The notes: generated from the sequence alone by a model not told the origin. A stretch of 64,000 nt of DNA from Sabellastarte sp. h YS-2021 (GCA_964017235.1 OZ024935.1:32281596-32345595); one strand, 5' to 3'; shown: positions 37,327 to 50,396, counted from the first letter of the stretch. Made by a program: numbers and translations.

Positions 37327-39621
37327 AAATAAGTCAAATATTGAGATGTAACGCTGGAATTTGGGTAGGATGTTAGTTTTGTGGCACTTGTGATTATAGC
37401 AATGATTTCAGACTTACATCTACATGGAAAATTCATGTCACAACCTGTCCAAGTTCCCAGAGCACCGTTTATCCTCCACAATTAAGTCAAATATTGAGAT
37501 GTAATGCTGAAATTTGGGCAGGACGTTAGATTCATGTTACTGGTGATGATAGAATAGATTTCAGACTTACATCTATGTGGGAAACTAGTGTTGCGACCTG
37601 TCAAGGCTACATCGCCCAAGTACCCGGAGCGCCTTTTTTCCTCTGTAACTAAGTGAAATTTTGAGATGAAACCCTGGATATTGGGCAGGAGATTAGTTTT
37701 GTGGCACTTGTATTATAGCAATGATTTCAGACTTAAATCTACATGGGAAACTAGTGTCATGACCCGTCAAGGCTACATCGCCAAAGTACCTGGAGCGCTG
37801 TTTTTCCTCCAAAACTAAGTCAAATATTGAGATGTAATGCTGAAATTTGGGCTGGACGTTAGATTCATGTTACTGGTGATAATAGAAAAGATTTCAGACT
37901 TACATCTATGTGGGAAACTAGTGTCACGACCTGTCAAGGCTACATCGCCCAAGTACCCGGAGCGCCTTTTTTCCTCTGTAAATAAGTCAAATATTGAGAT
38001 GTAACGCTGGAATTTGGGTAGGACGTTAGTTTTGTGGCACTTGTGATTATAGCAATGATTTCAGACTTAAATCTACATGGGAAACTAGTGTCATGACCCG
38101 TCAAGGCTACATCGCCAAAGTACCTGGAGCGCTGTTTTTCCTCCAAAACTAAGTCAAATATTGAGATGTAATGCTGAAATTTGGGCTGGACGTTAGATTC
38201 ATGTTACTGGTCATAATAGAAAAGATTTCAGACTTACATCTATGTGGGAAACTAGTGTCACGACCTGTCAAGGCTACATCGCCCAAGTACCCAGAGCGCC
38301 TTTTTTCCTCTGTAAATAAGTCAAATATTGAGATGTAACGCTGGAATTTGGGTAGGATGTTAGTTTTGTGGCACTTGTGATTATAGCAATGATTTCAGAC
38401 TTACATCTACATGGAAAATTCATGTCACGACCTGTCCAAGTTCCCGGAGCACCGTTTTTTCCTCCATAATTAAGTCAAATATTGCGATGTAATGCTGAAA
38501 TTTGGGCAGGACGTTAGATTCATGTTACTGGTGATGATAGAATAGATTTCAGACTTACATCTATGTGGGAAACTAGTGTTGCAACCTTTCAAGGCTACAT
38601 CGCCCAAGTACCCGGAGCGCCTTTTTTCCTCTGTAACTAAGTGAAATTTTGAGATGAAACCCTGGAATTTGGGCAGGACATTAGTTTTGTGGCACTTGTA
38701 TTATAGCAATGATTTCAGACTTAAATCTACATGGGAAACTAGTGTCATGACCCGTCAAGGCTACATCGCCAAAGTACCTGGAGCGCTGTTTTTCCTCCAA
38801 AACTAAGTCAAATATTGAGATGTAATGCTGAAATTTGAGCTGGACGTTAGATTCATGTTACTGGTGATAATAGTAAAGATTTCAGAGTTACATCTATGTG
38901 GGAAACTAGTGTCACGACATGTCAAGGCTACATCGCCCAAGTACCCGGAGCGCCTTTTTTCCTCTGTAAATAAGTCAAATATTGAGATGTAACGCTGGAA
39001 TTTGGGTAGGACGTTAGTTTTGTGGCACTTGTGATTATAGCAATGATTTCAGACTTACATCTACATGGAAAATTCATGTCACGACCTGTCCAAGTTCCCG
39101 GAGCACCGTTTTTTCCTCCATAATTAAGTCAAATATTGCGATGTAATGCTGAAATTTGGGCAGGACGTTAGATTCATGTTACTGGTGATGATAGAAAAGA
39201 TTTCAGACTTACATCTATGTGGGAAACTAGTGTTGCGAACTGTCAAGGCTACATCGCCCAAGTACCCGGAGCGCCTTTTTTCCTCTGTAACTAAGTGAAA
39301 TTTTGAGATGAAACCCTGGAATTTGGGCAGGAGATTAGTTTTGTGGCACTTGTATTATAGCAATGATTTCAGACTTAAATCTACATGGGAAACTAGTGTT
39401 ATCACCCGTCAAGGCTACATCGCCAAAGTACCTGGAGCGCTGTTTTTCCTCCAAAACTAAGTCAAATATTGAGATGTAATGCTGAAATTTGGGCTGGACG
39501 TTAGATTCATGTTACTGGTGATAATAGAAAAGATTTCAGACTTACATCTATGTGGGAAACTAGTGTCACGACCTGTCAAGGCTACATCGCCCAAGTACCC
39601 AGAGCGCCTTTTTTCCTCTGT
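37327..39621 (+). repeat. Super-unit 12: I-II-V-IV (2295 bp)
   Basis: Units are I 37327-37979, II 37980-38313, V 38314-38967 and IV 38968-39621. The D of II begins as usual (GGTCATAAT) but ends with CCCAGAGCGCC, which normally ends the type IV that precedes V. An exchange inside this D therefore removed III, IV', III and IV. At 2295 bp it is almost the length of I-II-III-IV (2294) but differs in content. Confidence 0.93.
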
Positions 39622-42600
39622 AAATAAGTCAAATATTGAGATGTAACGCTGGAATTTGGGTAGGATGTTAGTTTTGTGGCACTTGTGATTATAGCAATGA
39701 TTTCAGACTTACATCTACATGGAAAATTCATGTCACAACCTGTCCAAGTTCCCAGAGCACCGTTTATCCTCCACAATTAAGTCAAATATTGAGATGTAAT
39801 GCTGAAATTTGGGCAGGACGTTAGATTCATGTTACTGGTGATGATAGAATAGATTTCAGACTTACATCTATGTGGGAAACTAGTGTTGCGACCTGTCAAG
39901 GCTACATCGCCCAAGTACCCGGAGCGCCTTTTTTCCTCTGTAACTAAGTGAAATTTTGAGATGAAACCCTGGATATTGGGCAGGAGATTAGTTTTGTGGC
40001 ACTTGTATTATAGCAATGATTTCAGACTTAAATCTACATGGGAAACTAGTGTCATGACCCGTCAAGGCTACATCGCCAAAGTACCTGGAGCGCTGTTTTT
40101 CCTCCAAAACTAAGTCAAATATTGAGATGTAATGCTGAAATTTGGGCTGGACGTTAGATTCATGTTACTGGTGATAATAGAAAAGATTTCAGACTTACAT
40201 CTATGTGGGAAACTAGTGTCACGACCTGTCAAGGCTACATCGCCCAAGTACCCGGAGCGCCTTTTTTCCTCTGTAAATAAGTCAAATATTGAGATGTAAC
40301 GCTGGAATTTGGGTAGGACGTTAGTTTTGTGGCACTTGTGATTATAGCAATGATTTCAGACTTAAATCTACATGGGAAACTAGTGTCATGACCCGTCAAG
40401 GCTACATCGCCAAAGTACCTGGAGCGCTGTTTTTCCTCCAAAACTAAGTCAAATATTGAGATGTAATGCTGAAATTTGGGCTGGACGTTAGATTCATGTT
40501 ACTGGTGATAATAGAAAAGATTTCAGACTTACATCTATGTGGGAAACTAGTGTCACGACCTGTCAAGGCTACATCGCCCAAGTACCCGGAGCGCCTTTTT
40601 TCCTCTGTAAATAAGTCAAATATTGAGATGTAACGCTGGAATTTGGGTAGGACGTTAGTTTTGTGGCACTTGTGATTATAGCAATGATTTCAGACTTACA
40701 TCTACATGGAAAATTCATGTCACGACCTGTCCAAGTTCCCGGAGCACCGTTTTTCCTCCATAATAAAGTCAAATATTGAGATGTAATGTTGAAATTTGGG
40801 CAGGACGTTAGATTCATGTTACTGGTGATGATAGAAAAGATTTCAGACTTACATCTATGTGGGAAACTAGTGTTGCGACCTGTCAAAGCTACATCGCCCA
40901 AGTACCTGGAGCGCCTTTTTTCCTCTGTAACTAAGTGAAATTTTGAGATGAAACCCTGGAATTTGGCCAGGACATTAGTTTTGTGGCACTTGTATTATAG
41001 CAATGATTTCAGACTTAAATCTACATGGGAAACTAGTGTCATGACCCGTCAAGGCTACATCGCCAAAGTACCTGGAGCGCTGTTTTTCCTCCAAAACTAA
41101 GTCAAATATTGAGATGTAATGCTGAAATTTGAGCTGGACGTTAGATTCATGTTACTGGTGATAATAGTAAAGATTTCAGAGTTACATCTATGTGGGAAAC
41201 TAGTGTCACGACATGTCAAGGCTACATCGCCCAAGTACCCGGAGCGCCTTTTTTCCTCTGTAAATAAGTCAAATATTGAGATGTAACGCTGGAATTTGGG
41301 TAGGACGTTAGTTTTGTGGCACTTGTGATTATAGCAATGATTTCAGACTTACATCTACATGGAAAATTCATGTCACGACCTGTCCAAGTTCCCGGAGCAC
41401 CGTTTTTTCCTCCATAATTAAGTCAAATATTGCGATGTAATGCTGAAATTTGGGCAGGACGTTAGATTCATGTTACTGGTGATGATAGAAAAGATTTCAG
41501 ACTTACATCTATGTGGGAAACTAGTGTTGCGAACTGTCAAGGCTACATCGCCCAAGTACCCGGAGCGCCTTTTTTCCTCTGTAAATAAGTCAAATATTGA
41601 GATGTAACGCTGGAATTTGGGTAGGACGTTAGTTTTGTGGCACTTGTGATTATAGCAATGATTTCAGACTTACATCTACATGGAAAATTCATGTCACGAC
41701 CTGTCCAAGTTCCCGGAGCACCGTTTTTCCTCCATAATAAAGTCAAATATTGAGATGTAATGTTGAAATTTGGGCAGGACGTTAGATTCATGTTACTGGT
41801 GATGATAGAAAAGATTTCAGACTTACATCTATGTGGGAAACTAGTGTTGCGACCTGTCAAGGCTACATCGCCCAAGTACCTGGAGCGCCTTTTTTCCTCT
41901 GTAACTAAGTGAAATTTTGAGATGAAACCCTGGAATTTGGCCAGGACATTAGTTTTGTGGCACTTGTATTATAGCAATGATTTCAGACTTAAATCTACAT
42001 GGGAAACTAGTGTCATGACCCGTCAAGGCTACATCGCCAAAGTACCTGGAGCGCTGTTTTTCCTCCAAAACTAAGTCAAATATTGAGATGTAATGCTGAA
42101 ATTTGAGCTGGACGTTAGATTCATGTTACTGGTGATAATAGTAAAGATTTCAGAGTTACATCTATGTGGGAAACTAGTGTCACGACATGTCAAGGCTACA
42201 TCGCCCAAGTACCCGGAGCGCCTTTTTTCCTCTGTAAATAAGTCAAATATTGAGATGTAACGCTGGAATTTGGGTAGGACGTTAGTTTTGTGGCACTTGT
42301 GATTATAGCAATGATTTCAGACTTACATCTACATGGAAAATTCATGTCACGACCTGTCCAAGTTCCCGGAGCACCGTTTTTTCCTCCATAATTAAGTCAA
42401 ATATTGCGATGTAATGCTGAAATTTGGGCAGGACGTTAGATTCATGTTACTGGTGATGATAGAAAAGATTTCAGACTTACATCTATGTGGGAAACTAGTG
42501 TTGCGAACTGTCAAGGCTACATCGCCCAAGTACCCGGAGCGCCTTTTTTCCTCTGTAACTAAGTGAAATTTTGAGATGAAACCCTGGAATTTGGGCAGGA

Positions 42601-44197
42601 GATTAGTTTTGTGGCACTTGTATTATAGCAATGATTTCAGACTTAAATCTACATGGGAAACTAGTGTTATCACCCGTCAAGGCTACATCGCCAAAGTACC
42701 TGGAGCGCTGTTTTTCCTCCAAAACTAAGTCAAATATTGAGATGTAATGCTGAAATTTGGGCTGGACGTTAGATTCATGTTACTGGTGATAATAGAAAAG
42801 ATTTCAGACTTATATCTATGTGGGAAACTAGTGTCACGACCTGTCAAGGCTACATCGCCCAAGTACCCAGAGCGCCTTTTTTCCTCTGTAAATAAGTCAA
42901 ATATTGAGATGTAACGCTGGAATTTGGGTAGGATGTTAGTTTTGTGGCACTTGTGATTATAGCAATGATTTCAGACTTACATCTACATGGAAAATTCATG
43001 TCACGACCTGTCCAAGTTCCCGGAGCACCGTTTTTTCCTCCATAATTAAGTCAAATATTGCGATGTAATGCTGAAATTTGGGCAGGACGTTAGATTCATG
43101 TTACTGGTGATGATAGAATAGATTTCAGACTTACATCTATGTGGGAAACTAGTGTTGCAACCTTTCAAGGCTACATCGCCCAAGTACCCGGAGCGCCTTT
43201 TTTCCTCTGTAACTAAGTGAAATTTTGAGATGAAACCCTGGAATTTGGGCAGGACATTAGTTTTGTGGCACTTGTATTATAGCAATGATTTCAGACTTAA
43301 ATCTACATGGGAAACTAGTGTCATGACCCGTCAAGGCTACATCGCCAAAGTACCTGGAGCGCTGTTTTTCCTCCAAAACTAAGTCAAATATTGAGATGTA
43401 ATGCTGAAATTTGAGCTGGACGTTAGATTCATGTTACTGGTGATAATAGTAAAGATTTCAGAGTTACATCTATGTGGGAAACTAGTGTCACGACATGTCA
43501 AGGCTACATCGCCCAAGTACCCGGAGCGCCTTTTTTCCTCTGTAAATAAGTCAAATATTGAGATGTAACGCTGGAATTTGGGTAGGACGTTAGTTTTGTG
43601 GCACTTGTGATTATAGCAATGATTTCAGACTTACATCTACATGGAAAATTCATGTCACGACCTGTCCAAGTTCCCGGAGCACCGTTTTTTCCTCCATAAT
43701 TAAGTCAAATATTGCGATGTAATGCTGAAATTTGGGCAGGACGTTAGATTCATGTTACTGGTGATGATAGAAAAGATTTCAGACTTACATCTATGTGGGA
43801 AACTAGTGTTGCGAACTGTCAAGGCTACATCGCCCAAGTACCCGGAGCGCCTTTTTTCCTCTGTAACTAAGTGAAATTTTGAGATGAAACCCTGGAATTT
43901 GGGCAGGAGATTAGTTTTGTGGCACTTGTATTATAGCAATGATTTCAGACTTAAATCTACATGGGAAACTAGTGTTATCACCCGTCAAGGCTACATCGCC
44001 AAAGTACCTGGAGCGCTGTTTTTCCTCCAAAACTAAGTCAAATATTGAGATGTAATGCTGAAATTTGGGCTGGACGTTAGATTCATGTTACTGGTCATAA
44101 TAGAAAAGATTTCAGACTTACATCTATGTGGGAAACTAGTGTCACGACCTGTCAAGGCTACATCGCCCAAGTACCCGGAGCGCCTTTTTTCCTCTGT
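39622..44197 (+). repeat. Super-unit 13: I-II-III-IV'-III-IV-V-IV, altered end (4576 bp)
   Basis: Units are I 39622-40274, II 40275-40608 (D with GGTGATAAT), III 40609-41261, IV' 41262-41582, III 41583-42235, IV 42236-42889, V 42890-43543 and IV 43544-44197. The last D is not the usual type IV one: it has GGTCATAAT and CCCGGAGCGCC, the form common in region 2. The switch from region 1 to region 2 probably lies inside this D. Confidence 0.93.
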
Positions 44198-46808
44198 AAA
44201 TAAGTCAAATATTGAGATGTAACGCTGGAATTTGGGTAGGACGTTAGTTTTGTGGCACTTGTGATTATAGCAATGATTTCAGACTTACATCTACATGGAA
44301 AATTCATGTCACGACCTGTCCAAGTTCCCGGAGCACCGTTTTTCCTCCATAATTAAATCAAATATTGAGATGTAATGCTGAAATTTGGGCAGGACGTTAG
44401 ATTCATGTTACTGGTGATGATAGAATAGATTTCAGACTTACATCTATGTGGGAAACTAGTGTTGCGACCTGTCAAGGCTACATCGCCCAAGTACCCGGAG
44501 CGCCTTTTTTCCTCTGTAACTAAGTGAAATTTTGAGATGAAACCCTGGAATTTGGGCAGGAGATTAGTTTTGTGGCACTTGTATTATAGCAATGATTTCA
44601 GACTTAAATCTACATGGGAAACTAGTGTCATGACCCGTCAAGGCTACATCGCCAAAGTACCTGGAGCGCTGTTTTTCCTCCAAAACTAAGTCAAATATTG
44701 AGATGTAATGCTGAAATTTGGGCTGGACGTTAGATTCATGTTACTGGTGATAATAGAAAAGATTTCAGACTTACATCTATGTGGGAAACTAGTGTCATGA
44801 CCTGTCAAGGCTACATCGCCCAAGTACCCGGAGCGCCTTTTTTCCTCTGTAAATAAGTCAAATATTGAGATGTAACGCTGGAATTTGGGTAGGACGTTAG
44901 TTTTGTGGCACTTGTGATTATAGCAATGATTTCAGACTTACATCTACATGGAAAATTCATGTCACGACCTGTCCAAGTTCCCGGAGCACCGTTTTTCCTC
45001 CACAATTAAGTCAAATATTGAGATGTAATGCTGAAATTTGGGCAGGACGTTAGATTCATGTTACTGGTGATGATAGAAAAGATTTCAGACTTACATCTAT
45101 GTGGGAAACCAGTGTTGCGAACTGTCAAGGCTACATCGCCCAAGTACCCGGAGCGCCTTTTTTCCTCTGTAACTAAGTGAAATTTTGAGATGAAACCCTG
45201 GAATTTGGGCAGGAGATTAGTTTTGTGGCACTTGTATTATAGCAATGATTTCAGACTTAAATCTACATGGGAAACTAGTGTCATGACCCGTCAAGGCTAC
45301 ATCGCCAAAGTACCTGGAGCGCTGTTTTTCCTCCAAAACTAAGTCAAATATTGAGATGTAATGCTGAAATTTGGGCTGGACGTTAGATTCATGTTACTGG
45401 TCATAATAAAAAAGATTTCAGACTTACATCTATGTGGGAAACTAGTGTCACGACCTGTCAAGGCTACATCGCCCAAGTACCCGGAGCGCCTTTTTTCCTC
45501 TGTAAATAAGTCAAATATTGAGATGTAACGCTGGAATTTGGGTAGGACGTTAGTTTTGTGGCACTTGTGATTATAGCAATGATTTCAGACTTACATCTAC
45601 ATGGAAAATTCATGTCACGACCTGTCCAAGTTCCCGGAGCACCGTTTTTCCTCCACAATTAAGTCAAATATTGAGATGTAATGCTGAAATTTGGGCAGGA
45701 CGTTAGATTCATGTTACTGGTGATGATAGAAAAGATTTCAGACTTACATCTATGTGGGAAACCAGTGTTGCGAACTGTCAAGGCTACATCGCCCAAGTAC
45801 CCGGAGCGCCTTTTTTCCTCTGTAACTAAGTGAAATTTTGAGATGAAACCCTGGAATTTGGCCAGGACATTAGTTTTGTGGCACTTGTATTATAGCAATG
45901 ATTTCAGATTTAAATCTACATGGAAAACTAGTGTCATGACCCGTCAAGGCTACATCGCCAAAGTACCTGGAGCGCTGTTTTCCTCCAAAACTAAGTCAAA
46001 TATTCAGATGTAATGCTGAAATTTGGGCTGGACGTTAGATTCATGTTACTGGTCATAATAGAAAAGATTTCAGACTTACATCTATGTGGGAAACTAGTGT
46101 CACGACCTGTCAAGGCTACATCGCCCAAGTACCCGGACCGCCTTTTTTCCTCTGTAAATAAGTCAAATATTGAGATGTAACGCTGGAATTTAAGTAGGAC
46201 GTTAGTTTTGTGGCACTTGTGATTATAGCAATGATTTCAGACTTACATCTACATGGAAAATTCATGTCACGACCTGTCCAAGTTCCCGGAGCACCGTTTT
46301 TCCTCCATAATTAAGTCAAATGTTGAGATGTAATGCTGAAATTTGGGCAGGACGTTAGATTCATGTTACTGGTGATGATACAATAGATTTCAGACTTACA
46401 TCTATGTGGGAAAATAGTGTTGCGACCTGTCAAGGCTACATCGCCCAAGTACCCGGAGCGCCTTTTTTCCTCTGTAACTAAGTGAAATTTTGAGATGAAA
46501 CCCTGGAATTTGGCCAGGACATTAGTTTTGTGGCACTTGTATTATAGCAATGATTTCAGACTTAAATCTACATGGGAAACTAGTGTCATGACCCGTCAAG
46601 GCTACATCGCCAAAGTACCTGGAGCGCTGTTTTTCCTCCAAAACTAAGTCAAATATTGAGATGTAATGCTGAAATTTGGGCTGGACGTTAGATTCATGTT
46701 ACTGGTCATAATAGAAAAGATTTCAGACTTACATCTATGTGGGAAACTAGTGTCACGACCTGTCAAGGCTACATCGCCCAAGTACCCGGAGCACCTTTTT
46801 TCCTCTGT
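44198..46808 (+). repeat. Region 2 block a-b-c-d, first copy (2611 bp)
   Basis: Tetramer a 44198-44850 has AATTAAATC at the A/B join, AGAATAG in B, and D with GATAAT and CATGACCTG. Tetramer b 44851-45503 has CCACAATT, AAACCAGTG and CATAATAAAAAAG. Tetramer c 45504-46155 (652 bp) has CAGATTTAAATC, GCTGTTTTCC (one T fewer), ATTCAGATG and GGACCGCC. Tetramer d 46156-46808 has GAATTTAAGTAGG, ATGTTGAGATG, GATACAATAG, AAAATAGTG and GGAGCACC. The block recurs 6199 bp downstream at 50397-53007. Confidence 0.93.
45906..45917. other. 12-bp perfect palindrome AGATTTAAATCT in tetramer c
   Basis: In most C monomers this place reads AGACTTAAATCT. In tetramer c a single C-to-T change makes it a perfect inverted repeat. 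The same change is in the other c tetramers that start at 51703, 53661 and 56925. Whether any protein binds it is unknown. Confidence 0.85.
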
Positions 46809-47461
46809 AAATAAGTCAAATATTGAGATGTAACGCTGGAATTTGGGTAGGACGTTAGTTTTGTGGCACTTGTGATTATAGCAATGATTTCAGACTTACA
46901 TCTACATGGAAAATTCATGTCACGACCTGTCCAAGTTCCCGGAGCACCGTTTTTCCTCCATAATTAAGTCAAATATTGAGATGTAATGCTGAAATTTGGG
47001 CAGGACGTTAGATTCATGTTACTGGTGATGATAGAATAGATTTCAGACTTACATCTATGTGGGAAACTAGTGTTGCGACCTGTCAAGGCTACATCGCCCA
47101 AGTACCCGGAGCGCCTTTTTTCCTCTGTAACTAAGTGAAATTTTGAGATGAAACCCTGGAATTTGGCCAGGACATTAGTTTTGTGGCACTTGTATTATAG
47201 CAATGATTTCAGACTTAAATCTACATGGGAAACTAGTGTCATGACCCGTCAAGGCTACATCGCCAAAGTACCTGGAGCGCTGTTTTTCCTCCAAAACTAA
47301 GTCAAATATTGAGATGTAATGCTGAAATTTGAGCTGGACGTTAGATTCATGTTACTGGTGATAATAGTAAAGATTTCAGAGTTACATCTATGTGGGAAAC
47401 TAGTGTCACGACATGTCAAGGCTACATCGCCCAAGTACCCGGAGCGCCTTTTTTCCTCTGT
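46809..47461 (+). repeat. Transitional tetramer, region 2 into type III (653 bp)
   Basis: A and B are region 2-like (CCATAATTAAG, AGAATAG, TTGCGACC). C has GGCCAGGACATT, a form found both in type III and in region 2. D is clearly type III (GAGCTGG, AGTAAAG, CAGAGTT, ACATGTC). The left edge of the embedded island therefore falls within C or at the start of D, about 47.1-47.3 kb. Confidence 0.88.
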
Positions 47462-49743
47462 AAATAAGTCAAATATTGAGATGTAACGCTGGAATTTGGG
47501 TAGGACGTTAGTTTTGTGGCACTTGTGATTATAGCAATGATTTCAGACTTACATCTACATGGAAAATTCATGTCACGACCTGTCCAAGTTCCCGGAGCAC
47601 CGTTTTTTCCTCCATAATTAAGTCAAATATTGCGATGTAATGCTGAAATTTGGGCAGGACGTTAGATTCATGTTACTGGTGATGATAGAAAAGATTTCAG
47701 ACTTACATCTATGTGGGAAACTAGTGTTGCGAACTGTCAAGGCTACATCGCCCAAGTACCCGGAGCGCCTTTTTTCCTCTGTAAATAAGTCAAATATTGA
47801 GATGTAACGCTGGAATTTGGGTAGGACGTTAGTTTTGTGGCACTTGTGATTATAGCAATGATTTCAGACTTACATCTACATGGAAAATTCATGTCACGAC
47901 CTGTCCAAGTTCCCGGAGCACCGTTTTTCCTCCATAATAAAGTCAAATATTGAGATGTAATGTTGAAATTTGGGCAGGACGTTAGATTCATGTTACTGGT
48001 GATGATAGAAAAGATTTCAGACTTACATCTATGTGGGAAACTAGTGTTGCGACCTGTCAAGGCTACATCGCCCAAGTACCTGGAGCGCCTTTTTTCCTCT
48101 GTAACTAAGTGAAATTTTGAGATGAAACCCTGGAATTTGGCCAGGACATTAGTTTTGTGGCACTTGTATTATAGCAATGATTTCAGACTTAAATCTACAT
48201 GGGAAACTAGTGTCATGACCCGTCAAGGCTACATCGCCAAAGTACCTGGAGCGCTGTTTTTCCTCCAAAACTAAGTCAAATATTGAGATGTAATGCTGAA
48301 ATTTGAGCTGGACGTTAGATTCATGTTACTGGTGATAATAGTAAAGATTTCAGAGTTACATCTATGTGGGAAACTAGTGTCACGACATGTCAAGGCTACA
48401 TCGCCCAAGTACCCGGAGCGCCTTTTTTCCTCTGTAAATAAGTCAAATATTGAGATGTAACGCTGGAATTTGGGTAGGACGTTAGTTTTGTGGCACTTGT
48501 GATTATAGCAATGATTTCAGACTTACATCTACATGGAAAATTCATGTCACGACCTGTCCAAGTTCCCGGAGCACCGTTTTTTCCTCCATAATTAAGTCAA
48601 ATATTGCGATGTAATGCTGAAATTTGGGCAGGACGTTAGATTCATGTTACTGGTGATGATAGAATAGATTTCAGACTTACATCTATGTGGGAAACTAGTG
48701 TTGCAACCTTTCAAGGCTACATCGCCCAAGTACCCGGAGCGCCTTTTTTCCTCTGTAACTAAGTGAAATTTTGAGATGAAACCCTGGAATTTGGGCAGGA
48801 CATTAGTTTTGTGGCACTTGTATTATAGCAATGATTTCAGACTTAAATCTACATGGGAAACTAGTGTCATGACCCGTCAAGGCTACATCGCCAAAGTACC
48901 TGGAGCGCTGTTTTTCCTCCAAAACTAAGTCAAATATTGAGATGTAATGCTGAAATTTGAGCTGGACGTTAGATTCATGTTACTGGTGATAATAGTAAAG
49001 ATTTCAGAGTTACATCTATGTGGGAAACTAGTGTCACGACATGTCAAGGCTACATCGCCCAAGTACCCGGAGCGCCTTTTTTCCTCTGTAAATAAGTCAA
49101 ATATTGAGATGTAACGCTGGAATTTGGGTAGGACGTTAGTTTTGTGGCACTTGTGATTATAGCAATGATTTCAGACTTACATCTACATGGAAAATTCATG
49201 TCACGACCTGTCCAAGTTCCCGGAGCACCGTTTTTTCCTCCATAATTAAGTCAAATATTGCGATGTAATGCTGAAATTTGGGCAGGACGTTAGATTCATG
49301 TTACTGGTGATGATAGAAAAGATTTCAGACTTACATCTATGTGGGAAACTAGTGTTGCGAACTGTCAAGGCTACATCGCCCAAGTACCCGGAGCGCCTTT
49401 TTTCCTCTGTAACTAAGTGAAATTTTGAGATGAAACCCTGGAATTTGGGCAGGAGATTAGTTTTGTGGCACTTGTATTATAGCAATGATTTCAGACTTAA
49501 ATCTACATGGGAAACTAGTGTTATCACCCGTCAAGGCTACATCGCCAAAGTACCTGGAGCGCTGTTTTTCCTCCAAAACTAAGTCAAATATTGAGATGTA
49601 ATGCTGAAATTTGGGCTGGACGTTAGATTCATGTTACTGGTCATAATAGAAAAGATTTCAGACTTACATCTATGTGGGAAACTAGTGTCACGACCTGTCA
49701 AGGCTACATCGCCCAAGTACCCGGAGCGCCTTTTTTCCTCTGT
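47462..49743 (+). repeat. Island of region 1-type units: IV'-III-V-IV (2282 bp)
   Basis: Units are IV' 47462-47782, III 47783-48435, a V-like tetramer 48436-49089 and IV 49090-49743. The V-like tetramer has TTGCAACCTTTC and AGAATAG but GGACGTTAG in A, where other V copies have GGATGTTAG. The final IV has TTATCACCC in C but a region 2 D (GGTCATAAT, CCCGGAG), as at 43544-44197. Compared with region 1, the order III-IV-V is shortened to III-V. Confidence 0.9.
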
Positions 49744-50396
49744 AAATAAGTCAAATATTGAGATGTAACGCTGGAATTTAAGTAGGACGTTAGTTTTGTG
49801 GCACTTGTGATTATAGCAATGATTTCAGACTTACATCTACATGGAAAATTCATGTCATGACCTGTCCAAGTTCCCGGAGCACCGTTTTTCCTCCATAATT
49901 AAGTCAAATATTGAGATGTAATGCTGAAATTTGGGCAGGACGTTAGATTCATGTTACTGGTGATGATAGAATAGATTTCAGACTTACATCTATGTGGGAA
50001 AATAGTGTTGCGACCTGTCAAGGCTACATCGCCCAAGTACCCGGAGCGCCTTTTTTCCTCTGTAACTAAGTGAAATTTTGAGATGAAACCCTGGATATTG
50101 GGCAGGAGATTAGTTTTGTGGCACTTGTATTATAGCAATGATTTCAGACTTAAATCTACATGGGAAACTAGTGTCATGACCCGTCAAGGCTACATCGCCA
50201 AAGTACCTGGAGCGCTGTTTTTCCTCCAAAACTAAGTCAAATATTGAGATGTAATGCTGAAATTTGGGCTGGACGTTAGATTCATGTTACTGGTCATAAT
50301 AGAAAAGATTTCAGACTTACATCTATGTGGGAAACTAGTGTCACGACCTGTCAAGGCTACATCGCCCAAGTACCCGGAGCGCCTTTTTTCCTCTGT
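49744..50396 (+). repeat. Region 2 transitional tetramer (653 bp)
   Basis: A has GAATTTAAGTAGG as in tetramer d, plus a private CATGACCTGTCC. B has AAAATAGTG as in d but the ordinary AATATTGAGATG. C has the GGATATTGGGCAGG form seen in type I and in tetramer f. D has GGTCATAAT. It appears to be d joined to f within C. Confidence 0.88.

Larger units (their letters stand above)
1..44197 (+). repeat. Region 1: complex higher-order repeats (types I-V)
   Basis: This part is built from tetramer types I, III, IV and V plus two-monomer units II (334 bp) and IV' (321 bp). Type I tetramers start at 6, 2300, 4594, 9170, 13412, 16359, 19319, 22266, 24560, 27841, 32417, 37327 and 39622 and divide it into thirteen super-units. 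Super-unit lengths are 2294, 2294, 4576, 4242, 2947, 2960, 2947, 2294, 3281, 4576, 4910, 2295 and 4576 bp. Copies of the same super-unit differ at only a few bases where compared, for example 6-2299 and 2300-4593 at position 2223 versus 4517, so amplification is recent. The right edge is set at 44198, where type IV ends with region 2 markers (GGTCATAATAG and CCCGGAGCGCC). Confidence 0.93.
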
